From NCBI RefSeq assembly GCF_001864895.1, contig NZ_MJGO01000012.1:1-64000 (forward strand): DNA of 64,000 nucleotides, written 5' to 3'. Under the pieces are notes generated by a model. That model was not told where the DNA came from, made no database searches, and saw only the letters and a list, made by a program, of their open reading frames with translations. Shown piece by piece: positions 33,542 to 41,542 of this stretch. Each line of letters opens with the position of its first letter. The stretch's first letter is position 1. This DNA comes from Curtobacterium sp. MCBA15_009. Lineage in GTDB: Bacteria > Actinomycetota > Actinomycetes > Actinomycetales > Microbacteriaceae. The translations under genes and the position numbers were made by a program.

Positions 33542-35047
33542 CTAGCAGGACCCGGGTACCGCCCCGGTCCCCGGCAGTGCCAGCTCGAACACCGCACCGC
33601 CGAGCGCCGCTCCGCCCGCGGCCTCCACGTACCGCAGGGTGCCGCCGTGCGCCTCGGCGATCCCCCGCGCGATCGGCAGCCCGAGCCCGGCGCCGCCCGT
33701 CCGGGCGTCGCGCGACGCCTCGAGCCGGACGAGCCGGTCGAAGACCCGCTCACGGTCGGCCGGCGGGATGCCGGGGCCGTCGTCCGCGACGCGGACCGCG
33801 ACCTCGCGCCCGCGGTCCTCGAGCGCGATGACGACGGTGCCTCGACCGCCGGTGGCGCGTGCGGCGTTGTCGACCAGGTTGCCGACGACCTGGGCCAGTC
33901 GCTCGGCGTCGACGGTCGCCGGGACCGGGCCGTCGGGGACCGCGACGCGCAGGTCGACGGACGGCAGCCGCAGCCGGAGCCGGTCCCCTTCGGCGACGAG
34001 CACCGCGCCGAGGTCGACCGAACGCCGGTCGAGCTCGATGCCGCGGTCGAGCCGGGCCATCGTGAGCATGTCGTCGACGAGCCGTGCGGCCCGGTCCGCC
34101 TGACGCACGACGTGCACCGCGAGGGCCTCGCGGGTCGCGTCGTCACCTCCGCCGCGCACGAGCGTGTCCGCCGCGGCACGGACGCCGGCGACCGGCGTGC
34201 GGAGTTCGTGCGCGGCGTCGGACAGGAACGAGCGGACCCGGGCCTCGGCGGCGACCGCGTCGTGCTCGGCCCCCTCGACCGCGTCGAGCATCTCGTCCAT
34301 CGCGACGGCGACGCGGCCGATCTCGGTGTCCCGGCGCGAGGGGCGCAGGCGACGCCCACGGTCACCCGCGGCGATCGACCGCGCCGTGGTGGTCATGACG
34401 TCGAGGGGCCGCAGCGACCGGCGGACGACGAGCACCACGCCGGCGACCGCCACGCCCAGGAAGACCGCCGAGGCACCGCCCATCACCCACGCGAGCTGCA
34501 CGAGCGTGTCCTGGACGTCCCGCGTGCCGGTCGTCAGCGTGATCCGCGTGCCGTCGTCGAGCCGACTGACCAGGGTGAGCACGCCGTCGTCCTCCCGCAG
34601 CCGCGACGAGGTGACCGTCCGGCCCCCGTCGGAACCGGGCGACGCCGACGGGGACGCCGAGGGCGAGGCCGAGGCGTCCGTCCCGGGTCGCCGGGCCGGA
34701 CCGGGGACCGGGAGCGCAGCCGAGTCCGGTGGACCGGAGCGCAGTTCGTCCGGGGTCGGGCCGGCCTCGACCGCGGCGCCGTCGGGTTGCACGATCCGGA
34801 CCGACAGGCCCTGTGCGGAGAGCCGGTCCGCGAGGTCCTCGGCGTCGACCGTGCCGACGAGCGCCGCGGCCGCCGAGGCCCGGTCGCGGAGCCGGTCCTC
34901 GACCTGGGCACGGAGACGGACCCCGAGCAGCGCCTCCACCGCGACCGCGAGGCCGGCGAGCAGGACCGCGAGCAACACCACGGTGGCGACGACGGTCCGC
35001 AGGCGCAGCGAGGTCGTGCGGAGGCCGCCGGTCCGCTGGTCGCTCAC
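33542..35047 (-). CDS. two-component sensor histidine kinase
   Basis: Membrane sensor kinase; signal unknown. The 501-residue product has a transmembrane helix (about residues 15-38), an extracellular part of about 150 residues containing a Ser/Ala/Pro run (ASASPSASPSASPGS), a second helix (about 165-190), HAMP linker, dimerisation box FLSDAAHELRTPVAGV with phospho-His280, N box NLVDNAARATGG, and G boxes DDGPGIPP and GGAGLGLPIARGIAEAHGG. The start GTG overlaps the response-regulator stop (GTGA), so the pair is coupled. It lies next to tRNA-Leu in what looks like an accessory islet. Confidence 0.92.
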   Translation of the reverse strand: MSDQRTGGLRTTSLRLRTVVATVVLLAVLLAGLAVAVEALLGVRLRAQVEDRLRDRASAAAALVGTVDAEDLADRLSAQGLSVRIVQPDGAAVEAGPTPDELRSGPPDSAALPVPGPARRPGTDASASPSASPSASPGSDGGRTVTSSRLREDDGVLTLVSRLDDGTRITLTTGTRDVQDTLVQLAWVMGGASAVFLGVAVAGVVLVVRRSLRPLDVMTTTARSIAAGDRGRRLRPSRRDTEIGRVAVAMDEMLDAVEGAEHDAVAAEARVRSFLSDAAHELRTPVAGVRAAADTLVRGGGDDATREALAVHVVRQADRAARLVDDMLTMARLDRGIELDRRSVDLGAVLVAEGDRLRLRLPSVDLRVAVPDGPVPATVDAERLAQVVGNLVDNAARATGGRGTVVIALEDRGREVAVRVADDGPGIPPADRERVFDRLVRLEASRDARTGGAGLGLPIARGIAEAHGGTLRYVEAAGGAALGGAVFELALPGTGAVPGSC

Positions 35048-35736
35048 GCCGGCGTCCGGTCGTCGCTGAGCCGGTAGCCGAGGCCCCGGACGGTGTGCAC
35101 GAGCCGGGGACCGTGCGCCTCCATCTTCCGGCGCAGCGCGCTGAGGTGCACCTCGACCACGTTCGCCGCGACCTCCTCGTACCCCCACACCTGCGTCGTG
35201 ATCTGGGCCTTCGAGACCGTCCGGCCGCGGCTCTCGGCCAGGAAGCGCAGGAGGCGGAACTCCGTCGCGGTGAGCTCGAGCCGGACGCCCGCGCGGTGCG
35301 CCGTCGCGGCCTCGGGGTCCACGACGAGGTCGGCGACCTCGACCACCGACGGGATCCGCCCGCGACGCCGGAGCACCGCCGTGACCCGGGCGACGAGCTC
35401 GGCCATCGCGAAGGGCTTCACCACGTAGTCGTCCGCGCCCTCCGCGAACCCCCGCAGCCGCTCGTCGAGTTCGTCGCGGGCCGTCATCATCACGACCGCC
35501 GCGTCGGAGGCCGACCGGATGCGCCCGGCGAGCAGGATGCCGCTCGGTCCGGGCATCATCCAGTCGAGCAGGACCAGGTCGGGGGCTGCGCGACGGAGGT
35601 CCTCGAGGACGTCGCGACCGTCGGGGGCCTCGGCGACGAGGAACCCCTCGGCGCGGAGGGTCGTCGCGACGGCGGTGCGGATGGAGTCGTCGTCGTCGAC
35701 CACGAGGACACGGGCAGGAGCAGGCACGGCGGACAC
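35044..35736 (-). CDS. OmpR/PhoB-family response regulator
   Basis: DNA-binding partner of the adjacent kinase. The 230-residue product has a receiver domain (acidic DDDD at 14-17, phospho-acceptor Asp58, YVVKPF lysine) and a C-terminal winged helix (LTATEFRLLRFLAES at about 160-174, ending TVRGLGYRLS). Start GTG at 35736; a GTG three codons on is an alternative. It is divergent from the repeat-protein gene, and the 141-bp gap between them holds a CTTCAG direct repeat of the spacing this family binds. Confidence 0.92.
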   Translation of the reverse strand: MSAVPAPARVLVVDDDDSIRTAVATTLRAEGFLVAEAPDGRDVLEDLRRAAPDLVLLDWMMPGPSGILLAGRIRSASDAAVVMMTARDELDERLRGFAEGADDYVVKPFAMAELVARVTAVLRRRGRIPSVVEVADLVVDPEAATAHRAGVRLELTATEFRLLRFLAESRGRTVSKAQITTQVWGYEEVAANVVEVHLSALRRKMEAHGPRLVHTVRGLGYRLSDDRTPA

Positions 35737-35789
35737 GGTAGGGCCTGCCGTCGGGTACGGAGCCTGGAGGACGCTGGAGAACCCCTGTG

Positions 35790-35806
35790 CTTCAGGTCTG
35801 CTTCAG
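35790..35806 (+). promoter_or_regulatory. candidate operator: CTTCAG direct repeat
   Basis: CTTCAG at 35790-35795 is repeated at 35801-35806, an 11-bp period with a 5-bp spacer. OmpR/PhoB regulators bind such tandem half-sites on one DNA face. It lies 72 nt upstream of the repeat-protein ATG and 54 nt upstream of the regulator start, in the divergent gap. Binding is inference. Confidence 0.5.
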
Positions 35807-35877
35807 ATTCGGACTCGAGCGTCGTCCTCGTCGGTGGACCACACGGCCCACCTCCGACCCGAACAGGAGACACCACC

Positions 35878-36387
35878 ATGCACGACGAACGAGACGACGA
35901 GACGACGGGGACGACCGGGACGACGGGGACGCGCCGCCGGGCGGTGCTGCGCCGGGTGGGCATCGGAGCGGCGGCGGCAGCGGTCCTCGTGCTCGGCGGC
36001 GGCGGCGTCACCGCCGCCACCGCTGCGACGGGCGGGGCCACCGCCGGGCCCTCGGCGTCCGCGAGCAGCGGGCCGAGCGACGCGCCGGGCGACGACGCCA
36101 CCGTGGTCCCCGGGCCGGCCGGACCCGACGCGGCAGCACCCGGGTGCGCCGCACTGCCGGGCGCCGGCGGCGGTGACGGGAAGACCCCGGCACCGCCGGC
36201 ACCGCCCAAGCAGGGCGACGCACCGAAGCCGCCCAAGCAGGGCGACGCACCGAAGCCGCCCAAGCAGGGCGACACCCCGAAGCCGCCGAAGCAGGGCGAC
36301 GCTCCCGCCGCACCGACGCCGGGCCGTCCCGACGCGTCGGCGACCGCGACCCCGCAGCCCAGCTCGGGCTCGGGCTCGGGCTCCTGA
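35878..36387 (+). CDS. secreted or membrane-anchored protein with PPKQGDAP repeats
   Basis: Not recognised. The 169-residue product has a Thr/Gly-rich start, a twin-arginine-rich patch and hydrophobic stretch (RRRAVLRRVGIGAAAAAVLV, about residues 18-37), then an Ala/Gly/Ser/Pro-rich exposed part. Residues about 108-143 are four copies of a nine-residue unit (K/A-PPKQGDAP). The end is Ser/Gly-rich. It is likely a signal-anchored or exported, disordered, wall-spanning protein; no sortase motif is seen. ATG at 35878 has AGGAG 7-8 nt upstream. It is divergent from the OmpR-type regulator and is its probable target. Confidence 0.7.
   Translation: MHDERDDETTGTTGTTGTRRRAVLRRVGIGAAAAAVLVLGGGGVTAATAATGGATAGPSASASSGPSDAPGDDATVVPGPAGPDAAAPGCAALPGAGGGDGKTPAPPAPPKQGDAPKPPKQGDAPKPPKQGDTPKPPKQGDAPAAPTPGRPDASATATPQPSSGSGSGS
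36199..36306 (+). repeat. 27-bp tandem repeat encoding (K/A)PPKQGDAP
   Basis: Four in-frame 27-bp units within the repeat-protein gene. Units 2 and 4 encode KPPKQGDAP, unit 1 begins with Ala and unit 3 has Thr for Ala. Base identity is high, which suggests recent slippage. Confidence 0.85.
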
Positions 36388-36533
36388 CGTCGGGGCCGGG
36401 CGGTGCCGGGCGCGACCCGAGCGGGTCGCGCACCCCGCGCCTCCCGGCCGCCTCGTCGGCCCGGACGGAACCGGAGGCGCCCGCTGCCGGGTAGCGTCGT
36501 GGACGTCAGCGGTCAGATCAGCAAGGAGTGCTC

Positions 36534-37076
36534 GTGGACTCTCGTGCCGTCCGCACGTTCCGGGTGTTCGTCGTCGTCACCGCGGTCGTCGCGATCGTGC
36601 TCGGCGTCACCGCGATCGCCTGGCCCCGCCCGTCGCTCGTGGTGGTGGCACTGGTGTTCGGTGTGTACCTCGTCGTCGCGGGCGCCCTGCGCGTGCTGGC
36701 GGCAGCGCGGGGACATGGCACGCCGACGCTCTGGCGGTGGACCTCCGGGGTGGTCGGGACGCTCGTCGCGGTGGCCGGACTGGTCACCCTCGTCGACCCC
36801 GTCATCCCGCTGCTCGTCTACGCGGTGCTCGCGGGCATCGGCTTCGTCGTCGAGGGCGTCGCGTCGCTCGTCGGCGGCTTCGTCGGGCACCCCGGTTCGT
36901 CACGCGTCCCGACGATCGTGAGCGGCGTGGTGTCGGTGCTCGCCGGGGTGGTCGTGCTGCTCGCCCCGGGGACGGCGCTCGCGGTCTTCACGGTGTTCGC
37001 CGGCATCGCGCTCGTCGTCGTCGGCGCCGGGACGCTGCTGTTGCTGCCGCCGCGCGCCGCGGTCCGCCGCTGGTAG
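36534..37076 (+). CDS. DUF308 / HdeD-like membrane protein
   Basis: Small integral membrane protein of the DUF308 type, related to HdeD, which is linked to acid resistance in enterobacteria; function here unknown. The 180-residue product has six predicted helices arranged as three hairpins. GTG at 36534 is chosen because AAGGAG lies five nt upstream, better than the GTG two codons earlier, which overlaps the AAGGAG. It follows the repeat-protein gene by 146 nt and converges with the ferritin-VIT1 gene with a 9-nt gap. Confidence 0.82.
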   Translation: MDSRAVRTFRVFVVVTAVVAIVLGVTAIAWPRPSLVVVALVFGVYLVVAGALRVLAAARGHGTPTLWRWTSGVVGTLVAVAGLVTLVDPVIPLLVYAVLAGIGFVVEGVASLVGGFVGHPGSSRVPTIVSGVVSVLAGVVVLLAPGTALAVFTVFAGIALVVVGAGTLLLLPPRAAVRRW

Positions 37077-37085
37077 GGCTGCGGA

Positions 37086-38186
37086 TCAGGCGTTGCCCGT
37101 CCCGAACAGCAGCCCGAGCGCGTAGGTCACCACCGCGGCTCCGAACCCGATCGCGAGCTGGCGCAGTGCGCGGCGACCCGGCGAGGCCCCGCTGAGCACA
37201 CCGACGACCGCGCCCGTCCCGAGCAGGGCGAGCCCGACGAGCGCACCGGCGACGGCGATCGCCGCCCAGCCCTGCATGCCGAACAGGAACGGCAGCACGG
37301 GGATGACCGCCCCGGAGGCGAAGAAGCAGAAGCTCGACACCGCGGCACTGAGCCCGGTGCCGACGGCCTCGTGGTCCGCGGTGGTCACGATCCCGCCGGT
37401 CGCCGGGGACCGCTCGCCGATGCCGGAGAGCACCTGCGCGGCGTGCTCGGTCGCCTCGGCCTCCGACATGCCACGCGCCCGGTAGACGAGGGCGAGCTCG
37501 TTCGCGTCGACGTCCAGGTCGGCGACCGCGCGGCCCGCCTCGGGGTGCGGTGCGGACGCGTCGAGGAGTTCGCGCTGCGATCGCACCGAGACGTACTCCC
37601 CCGCCCCCATCGACAGCGCACCGGCGAGCAGTCCCGCGATCCCGCTCAGCAGGACGAAGTGCCGGTCGGCACCAGAGGCGCTGATCCCGATGATGAGCGC
37701 CAGGTTCGACACGAGGCCGTCGTTCGCGCCGAACACCGCCGCGCGGAACGTCCCCGACAGGCGCATGCGGCCCCGGTTCGCCAGCCCGCGGACGACCTCG
37801 CCGTGGATGCGCTCGTCGGCCGCCATCTGCGCGGTCGCGTCGGCGTCGTCGGCGTACGGCGAGCGGTCCTCCGCCCGCTGCATGAGCGCGAGGACGAACA
37901 CCGAACCGAACCGCTTCGCGAGCGACGCCAGGACCCGGGTGCGCAGGCTCCCCCGCTGCGGTCGGCCGACGTCCTCGCCGAGCAGGTCGACCCAGTGCTG
38001 CTCGTGCCGGCCCTCGGCCTCGGCCAGCGCGGCGAGGATCTCGCGTTCCTCGCCGGACCGGCGCGCGGCGAGGTTGCGGTAGACGGCGGCTTCCGCGCGC
38101 TCGTCCGCCAGGTACCGACGCCACCGGCGGACGTCGGCTGCGGTGGGTGCGGTGGCGGTGTCGTCCTGGAGGCTCACCCCGCCCAT
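37086..38186 (-). CDS. ferritin-like domain / VIT1-CCC1 transporter fusion (MbfA-like)
   Basis: Predicted iron or manganese exporter. The 366-residue product has an N-terminal rubrerythrin/ferritin-like four-helix part (about residues 15-140) with Glu/His ligands in ERAEAAVYRNLA, EAEGRHEQHW and ADERIHGEV, and a C-terminal VIT1/CCC1 membrane domain of five helices with FGANDGLVSNLALIIGI and MGAGEYVSVRSQREL. This architecture is that of MbfA, an iron exporter in alphaproteobacteria. ATG at 38186 is taken; GTG three codons later is possible. It is the last gene of the islet before pyk. Confidence 0.87.
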   Translation of the reverse strand: MGGVSLQDDTATAPTAADVRRWRRYLADERAEAAVYRNLAARRSGEEREILAALAEAEGRHEQHWVDLLGEDVGRPQRGSLRTRVLASLAKRFGSVFVLALMQRAEDRSPYADDADATAQMAADERIHGEVVRGLANRGRMRLSGTFRAAVFGANDGLVSNLALIIGISASGADRHFVLLSGIAGLLAGALSMGAGEYVSVRSQRELLDASAPHPEAGRAVADLDVDANELALVYRARGMSEAEATEHAAQVLSGIGERSPATGGIVTTADHEAVGTGLSAAVSSFCFFASGAVIPVLPFLFGMQGWAAIAVAGALVGLALLGTGAVVGVLSGASPGRRALRQLAIGFGAAVVTYALGLLFGTGNA

Positions 38187-38286
38187 CCTGCCCGGCCGGC
38201 GGTCCGGTCGCGCCCCGGCTCCACCCCACCGAGCGCGCCCGGAGCGTCGACGCGCGTCGGGAACCCCACGACCGCGCCCCGCGGAC

Positions 38287-38320
38287 GTCGTCGCGCCCCG
38301 CTGTGCGGGGGCGCGACGAC
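38287..38320. terminator. large GC hairpin between pyk and the VIT1 gene
   Basis: GTCGTCGCGCCCCGC (38287-38301) pairs with 38305-38320, one bulged G, loop TGT. Flanking GCGCCCCGCGG and CGCGGCGGGGCGC extend the stem to roughly 38274-38332. It lies between the pyk terminator and the start of the ferritin-VIT1 gene. Role uncertain. Confidence 0.4.
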
Positions 38321-38358
38321 CGCGGCGGGGCGCAGCACCGGTATGAGCGGACGGGACG

Positions 38359-38423
38359 CGACAGGGCGCGGACCGGAGGCTGCGCGCACCACGTGCGCCG
38401 TGCCTCCCGTCCGCGCCCTGTGG
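38359..38423 (-). repeat. GGACGGGAGGC palindrome 3, downstream of pyk
   Basis: 30-nt arms (38359-38388 and 38394-38423) with five mismatches and a 5-nt CCACG loop. The right arm holds the family core on the minus strand (GGACGGGAGGCACGG). It starts 17 nt after the pyk stop and should terminate the pyk transcript. Confidence 0.7.
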
Positions 38424-38439
38424 CGACGGATCCCGCGGA

Positions 38440-39885
38440 TCAGTCCCGGACGTAGGCCGGGGCGGCCTCGGCGTGGGCGTCACCCACGCGGTGCACCCGC
38501 AGGTCGTTCGTCGAGCCCTCGATGCCGGGAGGGGACCCCGCCGTCACGATGACGCGGTCGCCGGGCGCGGCGAGGCCGTTCTCGAGGAGGACGTCGTCGA
38601 CCTGCGAGAAGAGCTCGTCGGTGTGGGTCTTCCGCTCCACCAGGAACGAACGGACACCCCAGGTGAGGGCCATCCGGCGGCGCGTGGCCTCGTTCGGGGT
38701 GAAGGCGATGATCGGCAGGCCGTGGCGGAGCCGCGACATGCGACGGGCCGAGTCGCCGGACTCGGTGAAGACGCAGAGGTACGAGGCCTCGGTGAACTCG
38801 GCGATCTCGACCGCGGCGAGCGTGATCGCGCCACCGAGGGTGCGCGGCTTCGTGCCGAGCGGCGCGATGCGCTCGAGGCCGTGGTCCTCGGTCGACTCGA
38901 CGATGCGGGCCATCGTGCGGACGGTCTGCACCGGGTACTCGCCGACGCTCGTCTCACCCGAGAGCATGACCGCGTCCGCGCCGTCGAGGACGGCGTTCGC
39001 GACGTCGGACGTCTCGGCGCGGGTCGGGATCGGCGACGAGATCATCGACTCGAGCATCTGCGTCGCGACGATGACGGGCTTCGCCATGCGGCGGGACAGC
39101 TCGACGGCGCGCTTCTGCACGATCGGGACGGCCTCGAGCGGGAGTTCGACGCCGAGGTCACCACGGGCCACCATGATGCTGTCGAAGGCGTCGATGATCT
39201 CCTCGAGGGCGTCGACGGCCTGCGGCTTCTCGACCTTGGCGATGACGGGCAGGCGCTTGCCCTCCTCGTCCATGATCTCGTGCGCACGGTCGACGTCGGC
39301 GGCGTTGCGCACGAACGACAGCGCGATGAGGTCGGCGCCCTGGCGGATCGCCCAGCGCAGGTCGGCCTCGTCCTTCTCGCTCAGCGCGGGGACGTTGACG
39401 GCGACGCCGGGCAGGTTGATGCCCTTGTTGTTCGAGACGGTGCCGGCGACGACGACCTCGGTGCGGACGCGCACCCCGTCGGTGTCGAGCACGCGGAGGC
39501 GCACGCGGCCGTCGTCGATGAGCAGCGGGTCGCCGGGCTTGACGTCCTGCGGCAGGCCCTTGAACGTCGTGCCGCAGATCTCCTTCGTGCCGGGGACGTC
39601 CTCGGTGGTGATCGTGAACACGTCGCCGACGGCGAGCTCGTGCGGCCCGTCCGCGAACTTGGCGAGGCGGATCTTCGGACCCTGCAGGTCGACGAGGATC
39701 GCGACCGGCTTGCCGAGCTCCTCGGCGGCGCGACGGACGTTCTCGTAGTTGGCCTCGTGGACGCTGTAGTCACCGTGGCTGAGGTTCAGTCGGGCGACGT
39801 CGACGCCCGCTTCGATGATCTCCTTGACGGTCTCGTACTCCGACGTTGCCGGTCCGAGCGTCGAAACGATCTTTGCGCGTCTCAA
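38440..39885 (-). CDS. pyk: pyruvate kinase
   Basis: Final glycolytic step, phosphoenolpyruvate plus ADP to pyruvate plus ATP. The 481-residue product has the N-terminal KIVSTLGPATS and LNLSHGDY (about residues 34-41), DLQGPKIR, the metal/substrate site MVARGDLGVELPLE (about 238-251), the TQMLESM segment and a C-terminal allosteric domain. The start is TTG, with AAGGA six to seven nt upstream. It lies 140 nt after gltD, separated by a hairpin, so it likely has its own promoter. Confidence 0.97.
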   Translation of the reverse strand: MRRAKIVSTLGPATSEYETVKEIIEAGVDVARLNLSHGDYSVHEANYENVRRAAEELGKPVAILVDLQGPKIRLAKFADGPHELAVGDVFTITTEDVPGTKEICGTTFKGLPQDVKPGDPLLIDDGRVRLRVLDTDGVRVRTEVVVAGTVSNNKGINLPGVAVNVPALSEKDEADLRWAIRQGADLIALSFVRNAADVDRAHEIMDEEGKRLPVIAKVEKPQAVDALEEIIDAFDSIMVARGDLGVELPLEAVPIVQKRAVELSRRMAKPVIVATQMLESMISSPIPTRAETSDVANAVLDGADAVMLSGETSVGEYPVQTVRTMARIVESTEDHGLERIAPLGTKPRTLGGAITLAAVEIAEFTEASYLCVFTESGDSARRMSRLRHGLPIIAFTPNEATRRRMALTWGVRSFLVERKTHTDELFSQVDDVLLENGLAAPGDRVIVTAGSPPGIEGSTNDLRVHRVGDAHAEAAPAYVRD

Positions 39886-39950
39886 TGGATTCCTTCGTGG
39901 TGGTGGATGGAGCCTTCGGTTTCCACGCTGTGGGGCCGCGCGGAACGAAC

Positions 39951-39986
39951 GAGGCCACCAGCACCCTACCGAGTACTGGTGGCCTC
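39951..39986 (-). terminator. terminator of gltD
   Basis: Perfect 11-bp stem (39951-39961 with 39976-39986) with a 14-nt loop, 39 nt beyond the gltD stop and upstream of pyk. Confidence 0.65.
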
Positions 39987-40025
39987 CCGCTCACGTCGAG
40001 GTGAGCATCTGGTGGTGGTCCGACA

Positions 40026-41483
40026 TCAGACCGAGATCGCCCGGTCGGTCGCCTTGACCGGGGCCGGCAGGATCGTCGAGCCCTCGAGGTACTCGTCGAC
40101 CTTCGCGGCGGCGGCGCGACCCTCGGCGATGGCCCAGACGATGAGCGACTGCCCGCGGCCGGCGTCGCCGGCGACGAAGACGCCCGGCTCGTTCGTCGCG
40201 TAGTCGGGGCGGCGGTCGATCGCACCGGAGACCGTCGTCGGCAGACCGAGCTGCGGCTCGATCGTCTCCGACTCGGGGCCGGTGAAGCCCATCGCGATGA
40301 GCACGAGGTCCGCCGGGATCTCGCGCTCGGTGCCCGCCTTCGGCACACGTCGGCCGTCGAGGTACTCGGTCTCGGCGACCCGCAGTGCGCGGACCTCGCC
40401 GGCCTCGTTCGCCAGGAACTCGACGGTGGAGGCGAGGAAGTGCCGCTCGCCGCCCTCCTCGTGCGCACTGGTGACCTCGAACACAGTGGGGAACATCGGC
40501 CAGGGCTGCTCGGACGGACGCTCGAGCGGCGGCTGCTTGCCGATCGCCAGGTTCGTCACGCTCAGGGCGCCCTGCCGGTGGGCCGTGCCGATGCAGTCCG
40601 CACCGGTGTCGCCGCCGCCGATGACGATGACGTGCTTGCCCTCGGCCGTCAGCTGGTTGTCGACCCGGGTGCCCGCGTTCGCCTTGTTCTGCTGCACGAG
40701 GTAGTCCATCGCGAAGTGGACGCCCTCGAGGTCCCGGCCCGGGATCGGCAGGTCGCGCGGCACGGTGGCGCCGGTCGCGACCACGACGGCGTCGTAGCGC
40801 GACTTCAGGTCGTCCCAGGTGATGTCGCGCCCGATCTCGACCCCGGCACGGAACCGGGTGCCCTCGGCCTGCATCTGGGCGAGGCGCGCGTCGATCTGGC
40901 GCTTCTCCATCTTGAAGTCCGGGATGCCGTAGCGGAGCAGGCCGCCGATGCGGTCGTCCCGCTCGTAGACGGCGACGGTGTGACCGGCGCGCGTGAGCTG
41001 CTGCGCGGCGGCGAGACCGGCCGGACCGGACCCGACGACGGCGACGGTCTTGCCGGTCAGGCGCTCCGGCGGGTGCGGCGTGACCCAGCCCTGCTGGAAC
41101 GCCTCGTCGATGATCGAGACCTCGACCTGCTTGATCGTCACCGGGGGCTGGTTGATGCCGAGCACGCAGGACGCCTCGCACGGAGCGGGGCACAGGCGGC
41201 CGGTGAACTCCGGGAAGTTGTTCGTGGCGTGCAGGCGCTCGATGGCCTGGCGGCCCTCGCCCCGCCAGGTCAGGTCGTTCCACTCCGGGATGAGGTTGCC
41301 GAGCGGGCAGCCCTGGTGGCAGAACGGCACACCGCAGTCCATGCAGCGGCCGGCCTGGCGCTTGAGCGCGCCGGACTCCTGCTGCTCGTAGACCTCTTTC
41401 CAGTCCATGAGCCGCACGGGTACGGGTCGTCGGGCCGGGAGCTCGCGCTCCTGGACCTTGAGGAAGCCCTTCGGGTCAGCCAC
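40026..41483 (-). CDS. gltD: glutamate synthase small subunit
   Basis: NADPH-dependent subunit that feeds electrons to GltB. The 485-residue product has N-terminal Fe-S cysteines (CMDCGVPFCHQGCPLGN, about residues 42-58; CPAPCEASCVLG, about 97-108), an FAD motif VAVVGSGPAGLAAAQQL, and an NADPH motif VIVIGGGDTGADC. GTG at 41483. It follows gltB by 59 nt. It is coded on the same strand with the large subunit first, the standard order. Confidence 0.96.
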   Translation of the reverse strand: MADPKGFLKVQERELPARRPVPVRLMDWKEVYEQQESGALKRQAGRCMDCGVPFCHQGCPLGNLIPEWNDLTWRGEGRQAIERLHATNNFPEFTGRLCPAPCEASCVLGINQPPVTIKQVEVSIIDEAFQQGWVTPHPPERLTGKTVAVVGSGPAGLAAAQQLTRAGHTVAVYERDDRIGGLLRYGIPDFKMEKRQIDARLAQMQAEGTRFRAGVEIGRDITWDDLKSRYDAVVVATGATVPRDLPIPGRDLEGVHFAMDYLVQQNKANAGTRVDNQLTAEGKHVIVIGGGDTGADCIGTAHRQGALSVTNLAIGKQPPLERPSEQPWPMFPTVFEVTSAHEEGGERHFLASTVEFLANEAGEVRALRVAETEYLDGRRVPKAGTEREIPADLVLIAMGFTGPESETIEPQLGLPTTVSGAIDRRPDYATNEPGVFVAGDAGRGQSLIVWAIAEGRAAAAKVDEYLEGSTILPAPVKATDRAISV

Positions 41484-41542
41484 GGGTCGCCTCCGTCGTG
41501 TCGTTGCTGGTCGTGGTCGGTGGTGCGGGGTGCGTGCCGTGC

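Noticed and set aside
33448-38440. Integrated prophage or genomic island proper
   Set aside because: No integrase, transposase, phage gene or repeated tRNA end was found; only the gene content and position look accessory.
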